Shown here: positions 53,985 to 62,366 of the stretch, in pieces
Position numbering within the stretch: position 1 is the stretch's first letter
Layout: every line of letters starts with the position of its first letter
NCBI GenBank assembly: GCA_963169455.1
Contig: CAUJDW010000047.1
Span: 62,001 to 126,000 of the forward strand
DNA from: Bacteroidota bacterium
GTDB taxonomy: Bacteria > Bacteroidota > Bacteroidia > Chitinophagales > Saprospiraceae
Length of the DNA stretch: 64,000 bases
Direction of reading: 5' to 3'
Made by a program: the position numbers and the translations under genes
Notes under the pieces: generated by a model
What the model was told of the DNA's origin: nothing
What the model saw: only the letters and a program-made list of their open reading frames with translations
The model's database searches: none

Positions 53985-54020
53985 GCAGGGATGCCATCCC
54001 TTAAGGGATGGCATCCCTGC
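53985..54020. repeat. 36-bp perfect palindrome, copy 3
   Basis: Core identical to copy 2: GGGATGCCATCCC, TTAA and the inverse, extended by GCA on the left and TGC on the right. It lies between the DUF3299-like and Ig-like lipoprotein genes and can form a terminator-like stem. Confidence 0.92.
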
Positions 54021-54037
54021 TCATCGCTTTTCCCCTT

Positions 54038-55705
54038 ATGCATCGCTCCCGTTCCCGAATCCTGCTGCTGTTGCCCACCCTCGCCCTGGCGCTTACCTTC
54101 TGCGCCAACCCCCTCGCTCCGGAAGGCGGGCTGGAAGATATTGACCCGCCAAAACTCGTTGCGGAGGAATCAACGCCCAATTTCCAAACCAGGTTTGAGA
54201 AGCAGGCGATAGCGCTCACCTTCGACGAATGGGTGGAGGTGCAGGATGTGTTCAACCAGGTGGTCGTTTCCCCGCCGCTGGAGTACAAATTCGAGGTCAG
54301 CCTGAAACGGAAAACCGTCCGTTTCAACTTCGACGAGCGTGAACAACTGCGCCCCGAAGCAACCTATACCATCAATTTCGGCGAATCGGTCCGGGATCTC
54401 AACGAACGAAACCCGGCGCAGAACCTTCGCTTCGTGTTCTCCACCGGCGATTTTATCGATTCCCTCAGCGTAACGGGCCTTATTGTCGATGCCCAAACGG
54501 CAAAACCCGTGGAAGGGGCGCTTTTTATGCTGTACGACAACTTGTCGGATACCGTCGTGCGCACCGAACTTCCTTTTTACTTCGCCCGCACCGGCAAGGA
54601 CGGCCGCTTCCGCATCGAAAATGTCAAGGCAGGGCTGTTCAAAGGCTTCGCCCTCAAGGACGCCAACCTGAACTACCGCTTCGACCAGGCCCTGGAGCCC
54701 ATCGGCTTCCCCGATTCCTTCCTGGTAGTAAACGACTCGATCCAGCCTGAACTGCTGGTCAAGCTTTTTACCGAAGAACAACCCCTGCGCCTCCAGGATA
54801 GCGACGACAGCCGCTACGGCCTGCTGCGCCTCGCCTTCAGCAAGGAACCGCATGCCCTGGAGTTGTCACACCAGGACGTGGGGCAGCAAAATGTCATTTA
54901 CGAAATACGCCCCGACACCACAAAGGTTTGGTACGGCCTGCCGAAAGAGGAAAGCTGGAAATTGTATATGAAGCAGGATACGGCATTCCGGGACACCCTC
55001 CAGGTGCGGGCCCGGAACCGCCAGGCTTTCCTGGAGGATGCCCGCCTCAACTTCCGCCCCCGCGGCCCGCAGGTCATTACTTTCAACCCCTCCCGGCCCA
55101 TCGAATTCACCTTCAACCACCCCATCCTGAATTTCGACACCAGCCTGATCCGCTTTTACGAGGATACGGCCAGAACCCTCGTACAGCCCCAGCTCCGCAT
55201 CGACACCAACGGGCAACGCCTGCTGGCTATTTCCTATCCGTGGAAGGAAGGCCTGCCTTACGAGATGGAGCTGATGCCGGGCGCATTCACCGATATTTAC
55301 GGCCTTCAGAACGACACCATTATTCAGAAATACAAGGCCGAACTGCGCAAAAATTTTGGCAACCTCTCCCTGTCCATCGATAGCCTTTCGGCCGACACCA
55401 GTTATATCGTCGAACTGCTGGGCAAGGGCGATGAAGTGGTGGAACGCTTCCGGGTGCAGGGCCTTACTACCTATCAGCGCAACTTCAACGCCCTCCTGCC
55501 CGGCAATTATTCCGTGCGCATCATCACCGACTGGAATGGCAACGGGCGCTGGGACAGCGGAAATTACGGCCTGCGCCTGCAGCCGGAGCCCATCTCCCAG
55601 AAACCCCTCGACCAGCAACTGCGCGCCAGCTGGGACCTGGAATCCACCGTCATCCTGGAGCGCAGGCCCACTCCCCTGCCCGATGCCGCCCAACCCCCCA
55701 ACTAA
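54038..55705 (+). CDS. Ig-like domain lipoprotein (SbsA/Big_5 type)
   Basis: A 555-residue protein; start at ATG 54038, because a longer frame runs into the palindrome. A lipoprotein signal ends LALALTFC, with Cys22 as the modification site. Residues about 35-140 are an SbsA-type Ig domain (DPPKLVAEESTPNFQTRF, then AIALTFDEWVEVQDVFNQVV). A transthyretin-like domain follows (TGLIVDAQTAKPVEGALFML). The C-terminal part repeats Ig-like strands and ends with GNYSVRIITDWNGNGRWDSG. Such proteins are common single genes in Bacteroidota, attached to the outer membrane. Role unknown; a structural or binding role is likely. Confidence 0.88.
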   Translation: MHRSRSRILLLLPTLALALTFCANPLAPEGGLEDIDPPKLVAEESTPNFQTRFEKQAIALTFDEWVEVQDVFNQVVVSPPLEYKFEVSLKRKTVRFNFDEREQLRPEATYTINFGESVRDLNERNPAQNLRFVFSTGDFIDSLSVTGLIVDAQTAKPVEGALFMLYDNLSDTVVRTELPFYFARTGKDGRFRIENVKAGLFKGFALKDANLNYRFDQALEPIGFPDSFLVVNDSIQPELLVKLFTEEQPLRLQDSDDSRYGLLRLAFSKEPHALELSHQDVGQQNVIYEIRPDTTKVWYGLPKEESWKLYMKQDTAFRDTLQVRARNRQAFLEDARLNFRPRGPQVITFNPSRPIEFTFNHPILNFDTSLIRFYEDTARTLVQPQLRIDTNGQRLLAISYPWKEGLPYEMELMPGAFTDIYGLQNDTIIQKYKAELRKNFGNLSLSIDSLSADTSYIVELLGKGDEVVERFRVQGLTTYQRNFNALLPGNYSVRIITDWNGNGRWDSGNYGLRLQPEPISQKPLDQQLRASWDLESTVILERRPTPLPDAAQPPN

Positions 55706-55725
55706 CCCCGGACTTCAGTCCGGGG
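55706..55725 (+). terminator. Hairpin after the Ig-like lipoprotein gene
   Basis: Arms CCCCGGACT (55706-55714) and AGTCCGGGG (55717-55725) with a 2-base loop, directly after the stop. Its right arm is the start of the first unit of the 26-bp tandem repeat, which may have grown from it. Confidence 0.6.
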
Positions 55726-56070
55726 CCATCAGGCTGCATCTCAGTCCGGGGCCATCAGGCTGTATCTCAGTCCGGGGCCATCAGGCTGCATCTCAGTCCG
55801 GGGCCGCCAGGCTGTATCTCAGCCCGGGGCCGCCAGGCTGGATCTCAGCCCGGGGCCACCAGGCTGCATCTCAGTCCGGGGCCGCCAGGCTGTATCTCAG
55901 CCCGGGGCCACCAGGCTGTATCTCAGCCCGGGGCCACCAGGCTGCATCTCAGTCCGGGGCCGCCAGGCTGCATCTCAGTCCGGAGCCACCAGGCTGTATC
56001 TCAGTCCGGGGCCACCAGGCTGTATCTCAGTCCGGGGCCGCCAGGCTGCATCTCAGTCCGGGGCCATCAG
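55716..56070. repeat. 26-bp tandem repeat, about 13.7 copies
   Basis: The unit runs CAGTCCGGGGCCATCAGG then CTGCATCT. From 55716 to 56053 there are 13 full copies, then 17 bases of a fourteenth. Variants occur at a few fixed positions (GTCC or GCCC, CATC, CACC or CGCC, GCATC or GTATC). Because 26 is not a multiple of three, no conserved protein is encoded. It sits between two convergent genes and fills this gene-free stretch. Confidence 0.95.
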
Positions 56071-56114
56071 CCAGCCCCCTACCATAATCCGGGGCAGAAA
56101 CCGTCGCCATATCC

Positions 56115-58361
56115 TCAGAAAAAATACCCCACCCGAGCCCTCAAAAACCGGGGCATCCCCGGGGTGAAATGCAGTTCGGAAACCGGTTCTGCTTCATCAA
56201 ATAAGCGCGATTCGGTATCGAACTGGGCTTCATTCCAAGCCGTATTCAAGGCATTCTCCAGCGTCAATCCGATCTCGAAATTCCGGTGGGTGTAGTTCAG
56301 CACCGCATCCACTACGGTGTAGCCCCGCGCCATCACGGAGCCATCCTCGTTGGCCGGGCGGCTGTCGAGGTGGCGGTAGCGGAGGCTGCCGTTCAGGCCG
56401 CCGGGGTGCTGGAAGGTAAGGCCTCCGGTGCTGGTGAGGTCCGGCGCCAGGGGGATGTAATTCTCTCCTTCCGGATCGTCAACCGAGCGGGCGTAAGTGT
56501 AATTGACATCCACATCGGCGAACAGCCAGTCGGTAAGCTGATATCGCAATGATACATCCACCCCCATCCGGTTGGTGCGTCCACTGGGCTCCACAACCCC
56601 TTCATCACCCACATAAACAAACTCCTGCTCCAGGAAAAGGCGCCACAAAGCCGTGTTCAGCACCAGGCGGGGGGCAGGTTTCCATATAGCGCCCAGGTCG
56701 GCGCCGTAAGCTGGGGGCAGGATTTCCTCCCCCTTCTGAGCCACCACCACGCGGGTGTCGTTGGAGTGGAAACCCATGCCGGATTTGAGATATAACTGCA
56801 AGTTGGGTGTAAGCTCATACAGGAAATTGAGCTTGGGGCTTACGGCCGTTTTCTGTTCTGACAAGGCCTGGTATTCCGGATTAAGCTGATCGACATAATC
56901 GAATTTGAGGAAATCCAGCCGGGCGCCGACATTGATGGACAATCGGCCCAGGCGGAGGGATTCGTCGATGAAGGCGTAGGCGTTCAACTCATCGATATTG
57001 CCCAGGGCGACAGGCAGCAGGTTTTCCCGGCGGTTGCGCGTGCGGCTCAGCTCGTTGCCGTTGATGTCGTCGTACCGAAAGCCCAGCCCGATGGCGGTTG
57101 CCAGGGGATTGTCCGCCAGTTCTGAAGAGAGGTGATACACCCCGCGGTAGCCATATATATTTCGCGACTCCTTCTGGCGGATCTGGTCGCCGTTCACCGG
57201 GTCGTTGAGGAAGAAAGTGAAGTTGGAGTAGAGTTCAAAATCGTATTGGGAGTAGTAGAACAGGTTCTCCACATAAGCGCGTTCGTTGAGGTTTTTCACG
57301 AGGTGCGCGCTCAGGTTCTTCCGGCTGGTTTGCCCGCCCTCCGTATCATCGATGGCTCCGAAGCGGCCGATGAGGCCCTGTTCGATAGCCCGTTCCGGCA
57401 CCTGGCCCGAAGCGTCCCATTTGCTTTGGAAAGCCGAAGCCTGAAGCGAAAAAAGAGACCCGTCATCCAGCATGTTGGTGTATTTGCCGAAGAGGTTGAG
57501 GCGGTTAAAATGCTGGGGGCTGTCGAAAGGGCCATCGGTGAGCAGATACTCGCCGGCGATATAGGCGTTTTTTCCCCGGGCTTTTGCTTGCGCTCCCAGC
57601 ACATCCACCATGGCCAGGCTGCGCAGGGTATTGAACTGCCCTACTTCCACTTTGGCGAGGTTGCGCTCCAGAGCGTTAAAAGTCTGAAACTGCACATAGC
57701 CGGCGGTAGTGAAATTGCCCTGGGCAGTGTAGTAAGGGCCTTTGCCAAAGTCAACGGCCTGAATGAGTTCCGGAATGAGGAAATGCAGGTCGGCATAGCC
57801 CTGCCCATGGGCATGCGACACCATATTGACCGGCAGGCCATCTACGCTCAGGTTGATGTCCGTGCCATGGTCGATGTCGAAACCGCGCAGGAATATCTGT
57901 TCCGCTTTCCCCCCGCCGGCGTGCTGCGCGGTGAAAAGGCCCGGCGCCAGCCGCAACACATCCTGCGAAGAATTGACGGCGCGCAGGCTGACATCCACCT
58001 TGCTGATGCTGTTCTGGCTCCGGGTTTCTGTGCCGCTCACTACCACTTGCTCGATATCGATGGCCCCCGGCTTTAATTCGATGGTTAAGTATTCTTCCGG
58101 GTTCCGTATCCCGATGCGCTGTGTTTCATAACCGATGTAAGTAGCCAGTATGGACGTAATGGCCGTGTCGGTGTACAGCGTGAATTGCCCCAGCCGGTTG
58201 GTAGCCGTGCCATACGGCGTGCCCTCCGCCTGTATGGTGGCGCCCTCCAATGGTAGTTGGGTGGCAGCATCCACTACTTTGCCACGGATGATATTGTGAG
58301 CAGAAAGGCTCAGGCTGAAACCGCAAATAAAAAGCAGGAGTGTAAAAGACCGGGCGCCCAT
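56115..58361 (-). CDS. TonB-dependent outer-membrane receptor
   Basis: A 748-residue protein from ATG 58361, chosen for its signal peptide MGARSFTLLLFICGFSLSLS; ATG 58436 in frame is possible. A carboxypeptidase-like domain follows (IIRGKVVDAATQLPLEGATI). The plug has the motif RGFDIDHGTDINLSVDGLPV and NMVSHAHGQGYADLHFLIPE. The barrel ends in LHFTPGMPRFLRARVGYFF, with the terminal aromatic Phe. It would import a scarce nutrient through the outer membrane with TonB energy. The substrate is unknown. There is no SusD gene next to it. The start faces a divergent TPR gene across a strong inverted repeat. Confidence 0.93.
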   Translation of the reverse strand: MGARSFTLLLFICGFSLSLSAHNIIRGKVVDAATQLPLEGATIQAEGTPYGTATNRLGQFTLYTDTAITSILATYIGYETQRIGIRNPEEYLTIELKPGAIDIEQVVVSGTETRSQNSISKVDVSLRAVNSSQDVLRLAPGLFTAQHAGGGKAEQIFLRGFDIDHGTDINLSVDGLPVNMVSHAHGQGYADLHFLIPELIQAVDFGKGPYYTAQGNFTTAGYVQFQTFNALERNLAKVEVGQFNTLRSLAMVDVLGAQAKARGKNAYIAGEYLLTDGPFDSPQHFNRLNLFGKYTNMLDDGSLFSLQASAFQSKWDASGQVPERAIEQGLIGRFGAIDDTEGGQTSRKNLSAHLVKNLNERAYVENLFYYSQYDFELYSNFTFFLNDPVNGDQIRQKESRNIYGYRGVYHLSSELADNPLATAIGLGFRYDDINGNELSRTRNRRENLLPVALGNIDELNAYAFIDESLRLGRLSINVGARLDFLKFDYVDQLNPEYQALSEQKTAVSPKLNFLYELTPNLQLYLKSGMGFHSNDTRVVVAQKGEEILPPAYGADLGAIWKPAPRLVLNTALWRLFLEQEFVYVGDEGVVEPSGRTNRMGVDVSLRYQLTDWLFADVDVNYTYARSVDDPEGENYIPLAPDLTSTGGLTFQHPGGLNGSLRYRHLDSRPANEDGSVMARGYTVVDAVLNYTHRNFEIGLTLENALNTAWNEAQFDTESRLFDEAEPVSELHFTPGMPRFLRARVGYFF

Positions 58362-58495
58362 GTCAGGAGGATTTGAGCCGGAAGCAGAAAGCCGGCCGGT
58401 GATGGTGTTTTTTTTCAAAAGTATGGGATTTTTCATAATCCTGTGAAAACAAAAGCGGAGGTTTTTCAGGAAAAAATTTCCTCATCGAACCCAGG

Positions 58496-58557
58496 TATAA
58501 CGTATTTTTTAGTCAAAAAACCACTTCAATAGTTGATTAACTAAAAAATACGTTATA
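58496..58557. promoter_or_regulatory. 18-bp inverted repeat, candidate operator between receptor and TPR genes
   Basis: Arms TATAACGTATTTTTTAGT (58496-58513) and its exact complement (58540-58557), 26-base spacer. The right arm overlaps the -7 element of the TPR promoter, as expected for a repressor site. It lies 135 bp from the receptor start. BlaI-type repressors usually bind TACA-type sites, so the binding protein is uncertain. Confidence 0.6.
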
Positions 58558-58563
58558 TCTTTG
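58533..58563 (+). promoter_or_regulatory. Putative promoter of the TPR gene
   Basis: TTG (58533-58535) and TATCTTTG (58556-58563), 20 bp apart, match the Bacteroidota consensus. The start codon is at 58588, giving a leader of about 18 bases. Confidence 0.6.
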
Positions 58564-58587
58564 TTTCTGTAAGCAGCAACAGAAGCG

Positions 58588-59757
58588 ATGAAGCACCTTT
58601 TCGCCATAGTGTTTTGTGTAGGATGCCTGCTGTCCGCCACGGCGCAAACTGTGTCCGACAGCCTGCGCCTACAGCAGCGCTTTCAGCAGGCGCAGCAGCT
58701 GATCGCCGCTTACCAGTTCGACAAGGCTCAGCAGTTGCTCAGCGCGTGTTACGTAAAGGACCCGCAGAATGTGGATTACCTGCTCAAGATCGCCTACTGC
58801 CATTCCCAGCTCGGGCGCTATCCGGATGCGAAGATGTTTTATGGCGAGGTGCTGAAGGTGGATTCCTCAAATGCGGTTGCCCTGAGCTCCCTCGGCGGGC
58901 TGTACGAACAGGAGTACAATTACCGGAAGGCCAAAGATTACTTCGATGCCCTGATCGCAATTGACAGCACCAACAGTTTTTACCACAAGCGCAAGGGTTA
59001 CCTCGCGCTGCGCCTGGGCGACGCCCTGGGCGGGCTGTCCGCCTTCCTTAGGGCGCATCAGCTCAATGAAGCGGATATTGAAACGATCAGCCAGCTGGCC
59101 AGCATATACCTGGCCATGGAAGCGCTCGACTATGCAGAACAGATGCTGGAAAAAGGCCAGCGCATCGACCCCCGGAATATAAAGCTATTGCAGGCAAAAG
59201 CGCGCCTCCACAGCAAGCGAAAGGAACACCCGGCTGTTGTGGACGCCATAGAAAACACCATGGCGCAGGGCGACACCAGCGAATACTACCAGATGATGCT
59301 GGGCGTCGCCTATCTGCAGATCGACAGCGTGGAGCGCGCGCTTTTCCACCTGCAGGACATCGTGCGCCGCAGGGAGGATACCGAACATACGCACCATTAC
59401 CTGGGCCTGGCCTACCGCACCCGGGGAGAGCTGGACAAGGCGGCCGAACACTTTGACAAGGCGGTCAAAAAGGGAATTTCGGAGAAAATGGGCGTTTATT
59501 ACAGCGGCCTGGCCGGCGTTTACGAAGAAAAGGGCGCCCTGAAAGACGCCATCCGATACTACGAGGAAGCCCTCCGCTACGAAAAACAACCGGAGACGAT
59601 CTTCTACCTGGCCCGCAACTGCGACCAGTATTACAAGGACAAAAAGGTTGCCCTGCGCTACTATCAGCAGTATCTGGACAGCGGCGACGGCAAATACCGG
59701 GAATACGCCGAACAACGGATACAGCAGCTCAGGGAATACCTGCATTTCCGGCAGTGA
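58588..59757 (+). CDS. Secreted TPR-repeat protein
   Basis: A 389-residue protein with a signal peptide (MKHLFAIVFCVGCLLSATAQ). The remainder is about eight to nine TPR helix pairs (for example VDYLLKIAYCHSQLGRYPDA, YYSGLAGVYEEKGALKDAIR, then YYEEALRY). TPR arrays bind partner proteins. It lies divergent to a TonB-dependent receptor and 86 bp upstream of the BlaI/M56 pair in the same direction, so it may be part of that regulated unit. Export to the periplasm suggests a role near the envelope. The exact function is unknown. Confidence 0.88.
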   Translation: MKHLFAIVFCVGCLLSATAQTVSDSLRLQQRFQQAQQLIAAYQFDKAQQLLSACYVKDPQNVDYLLKIAYCHSQLGRYPDAKMFYGEVLKVDSSNAVALSSLGGLYEQEYNYRKAKDYFDALIAIDSTNSFYHKRKGYLALRLGDALGGLSAFLRAHQLNEADIETISQLASIYLAMEALDYAEQMLEKGQRIDPRNIKLLQAKARLHSKRKEHPAVVDAIENTMAQGDTSEYYQMMLGVAYLQIDSVERALFHLQDIVRRREDTEHTHHYLGLAYRTRGELDKAAEHFDKAVKKGISEKMGVYYSGLAGVYEEKGALKDAIRYYEEALRYEKQPETIFYLARNCDQYYKDKKVALRYYQQYLDSGDGKYREYAEQRIQQLREYLHFRQ

Positions 59758-59843
59758 GCCCGGGCTGGGAAACCCCGGGGAATTCCAATATTTTAATATT
59801 CAAGTATCCCAGTATTCCACATTTAAGCACTTAATCGGAGCAC

Positions 59844-60218
59844 ATGAATAAACTGACCAAGGCGGAAGAAGAAATCATGCAGATCATCTGGGAGATCGCG
59901 CCCTGTACCGTGGCCGACATCCGGAATTACATGAAAGAAAAAATGGGCCTGAAAAAACCGCCCCATAGCACCATTTCCACCATGGTGCGCATCCTTGATG
60001 ATAAGAAGGGCTTTCTGAAACACACGGCATACGGACGCACCTTCGTTTATGAGCCCGCTATTACCAAGGAAGATTACAGCCGCCAGTCACTGAAAACGCT
60101 GGTGCGCGACTACTTCGAGGGCTCCATGAACCGCCTGGTGTCCTTTCTGGTGGAAGAAAAAGACCTCAGCTTGTCGGAGCTGTCGGAACTGGTGGACAAG
60201 CTGGAGGAAGAGGAATAG
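59844..60218 (+). CDS. BlaI/MecI/CopY family transcriptional repressor
   Basis: A 124-residue winged-helix protein: LTKAEEEIMQIIWEIAPCTV at the start, then PPHSTISTMVRILDDKKGFL as the recognition part and KHTAYGRTFVYEPAI as the wing. The C-terminal half is the helical dimer domain (LVSFLVEEKDLSLSELSELV, acidic end). In beta-lactam resistance such repressors are cleaved by M56 sensor proteases. Here the M56 gene follows 39 bp downstream, the standard pairing. AT-rich DNA (AATATTTTAATATT at 59787-59800) upstream may carry its operator. Confidence 0.93.
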   Translation: MNKLTKAEEEIMQIIWEIAPCTVADIRNYMKEKMGLKKPPHSTISTMVRILDDKKGFLKHTAYGRTFVYEPAITKEDYSRQSLKTLVRDYFEGSMNRLVSFLVEEKDLSLSELSELVDKLEEEE

Positions 60219-60257
60219 TAAAACCGCCGGGCTTCCCAAGCCTGAAAAACGACTATC

Positions 60258-62234
60258 ATGATCACCTACATTCTGGGTGTTACCCTTTGCTGGGCTGCCT
60301 TCTACGGCCTGTACGCCTGGTTGCTGAGCCGGTCCACCTTCTTCAGGCTCAACCGCGCTTACCTGTTGGCCGCCATGCTCCTGAGCCTGTTTTTGCCGCT
60401 GGTGGAATGGCCGGCGCCGGCCAGCGGAAGCAGCGCAGAGATGATCACCGTTACGCTTCAGCCCATTACGGTGGGCCTGGAAGCAGTGGAGATTGTGGTA
60501 ACCGCCACGGCTGCCGATCCGGGCCTTTCCCTCTGGGATGCGCTGCTGGCCCTGTACTGGGTGGGCTTTTCCGTGAGCGCCATGCGCTTCGGGTACGGCC
60601 TGTGGAAATTGTGGCGCCTGTACCGGCGGTCTGACCGGAGCAGGTGCATGGGCTACACGCTGGTTTCGACGAAAGAGTGGCACACGCCCTTCTCCTTTTT
60701 CCACCTGCTGTTCTGGAGCCGGCAGATGCCTTACCCACCCGAAGACGAAGAGAAGATCATCCGCCATGAGCAGGCCCACATGCGCGAATGGCACAGCCTG
60801 GATGTGCTGCTGACCGAATTGCTCAGCATCGTTTTCTGGCCGAGCCCCATGGTATTCCTGTACAGCCGCTCCATACGCGTGGTGCATGAGTATCTGGCCG
60901 ACCACGCCGTGCTGAAACACCATACCCGAAAGAAACAATATGGCCATTTGTTACTCAGGCAATCACAGTCCGGACCCCAGATTGCCCTGGCGAATTATTT
61001 TCTTAACTCACAACTAAAAAAGCGAATTGTTATGATGACTAAAACGAAATCCAAACGCCAGGTGCTCACCCGCTACCTGTTGGTTTTACCTTTGCTCTTC
61101 GGGCTGGTGCTCGCCTTCGCCCAGCAACCGGAAAAGAACAGGAAAAGTGAAGTGGCCGGCGAAGTATTCAAAGTGGTGGACGAAATGCCCCGCTTCCCAG
61201 GCTGTGAAGAGGGGAATGCCTCCCTCAAGGAGAAAACAGATTGCGCGAACCACAAGCTGATGGAATTCATAGGCGCCAACCTCCGCTACCCGGAGGACGC
61301 CAAAAAAGCCGGTATTGAAGGAACTGCCATCGTGCGCTTCATCATCAGCAAGGAAGGGGCGCTGGAAAACATCGAAGTTGTGCGTTCCATCTCTCCGGGC
61401 ATTGAGGCCGAAGTGGCCCGGGTCATGAACCTGATGAATGAAAAGGGGCTGCGCTGGCGCCCGGGGCATAAGGATGGCAAAGCCGTGAATGTAGAGTTCG
61501 TCCTGCCGGTTAAATTCGCTCTCCAGCCCGGCGATAAGGCCGCCAAAGCGGAAGCTCCCAACACCGTTCAGGAAGACGTCTTCAAAGTGGTGGAGGAAAT
61601 GCCCCGCTTCCCAGGTTGCGAGGACATCGCCGACAGCGCGGAGCGCCAGCAGTGCGCCAACATGAAGCTGATAGAATTCATTTCCAAACAGCTCAGATAT
61701 CCCCAGGATGCCCGCGAGGCTGGCATTGAAGGCATCGCCATTGCCCGTTTCGTGGTGAACGAAGATGGCCGCCTGGAAAATATCGAGGTCGTCCGCCCTG
61801 TTTCCCCCAGCATCGACGAGGAGGTGAAGCGGGTCGTCGGGCTGATGAACGAAATGGAGGAAGCCTGGACGCCGGGCCGCAAAAATGGCAAGGCGGTCAA
61901 GGTGGAGTTCAACCTGCCGTTGAAGTTCAAACTCGACGACAAGGAGAAAAAAGCTCCCTCGCCGAGCGCAGGCGCCAGCCTGCAACTGGAGGCGTTCAGC
62001 GCATCGCCCAACCCCAGCACCGGGGCGCTCAACCTGCGCTTCGAAGCCGAGGCGCAGCCCACCACCATCCGCATCCTGGATGGCAACGGCCGCGAAGTAG
62101 TGCTGGAAAACCTCACTAAGTTTGACGGCGCTTACAATCAGGTGATCGACCTGAGCAAGCTGCCCAAAGGGCCATACGTCCTGCACATCAGCCAGGGCGA
62201 AAAGGCTTTTACCGAAAAGGTGATCCTGAAGTAA
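60258..62234 (+). CDS. M56 (BlaR1-like) membrane metallopeptidase with two TonB-type domains and a T9SS-like tail
   Basis: A 658-residue protein. Residues 1-230: several membrane helices around the zinc motif HEQAH (170-174) and HEYLADHAVL, the M56 protease core. A further helix (LVLPLLFGLVLAFAQQ) near 280 places the rest outside. Residues about 300-410 and 440-545 are two copies of a TonB C-terminal-like domain, each with FKVVxEMPRFPGCE and RYPxDAxxAGIEG. Residues about 576-658 match a type-A T9SS sorting domain (SASPNPSTGALNLRFE, LPKGPYVLHISQGEKAF). The protease would sense an envelope signal and cleave the BlaI partner encoded just upstream. The mix of domains is unusual, especially a secretion tail on a membrane protein. 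Confidence 0.92.
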   Translation: MITYILGVTLCWAAFYGLYAWLLSRSTFFRLNRAYLLAAMLLSLFLPLVEWPAPASGSSAEMITVTLQPITVGLEAVEIVVTATAADPGLSLWDALLALYWVGFSVSAMRFGYGLWKLWRLYRRSDRSRCMGYTLVSTKEWHTPFSFFHLLFWSRQMPYPPEDEEKIIRHEQAHMREWHSLDVLLTELLSIVFWPSPMVFLYSRSIRVVHEYLADHAVLKHHTRKKQYGHLLLRQSQSGPQIALANYFLNSQLKKRIVMMTKTKSKRQVLTRYLLVLPLLFGLVLAFAQQPEKNRKSEVAGEVFKVVDEMPRFPGCEEGNASLKEKTDCANHKLMEFIGANLRYPEDAKKAGIEGTAIVRFIISKEGALENIEVVRSISPGIEAEVARVMNLMNEKGLRWRPGHKDGKAVNVEFVLPVKFALQPGDKAAKAEAPNTVQEDVFKVVEEMPRFPGCEDIADSAERQQCANMKLIEFISKQLRYPQDAREAGIEGIAIARFVVNEDGRLENIEVVRPVSPSIDEEVKRVVGLMNEMEEAWTPGRKNGKAVKVEFNLPLKFKLDDKEKKAPSPSAGASLQLEAFSASPNPSTGALNLRFEAEAQPTTIRILDGNGREVVLENLTKFDGAYNQVIDLSKLPKGPYVLHISQGEKAFTEKVILK

Positions 62235-62257
62235 AGGACGAGCCTTTGTTAAACAAA

Positions 62258-62331
62258 TGAGCCATCCCGGATCAGAAGTCACGTTTGCGAAACCTCGAAG
62301 GTTTCGCAAACGCAAAATCCGGGATGGCTCA
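62258..62331. terminator. Nested double hairpin between convergent genes
   Basis: Outer arms TGAGCCATCCCGGAT (62258-62272) and its complement (62317-62331). Inner arms CGTTTGCGAAACCT (62282-62295) and AGGTTTCGCAAACG (62299-62312), loop CGA. Both stems are perfect. It can end transcripts from both the M56 gene and the convergent thioredoxin gene, though T-runs are weak. Confidence 0.7.
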
Positions 62332-62366
62332 CGTTTTATACACCATTCCTGCCCGAAGGCAGCGTT

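Noticed and set aside
55716..56087. Repeat protein encoded by the 26-bp array
   Set aside because: The unit length is not a multiple of three, so each copy shifts frame, and the array sits between convergent genes.
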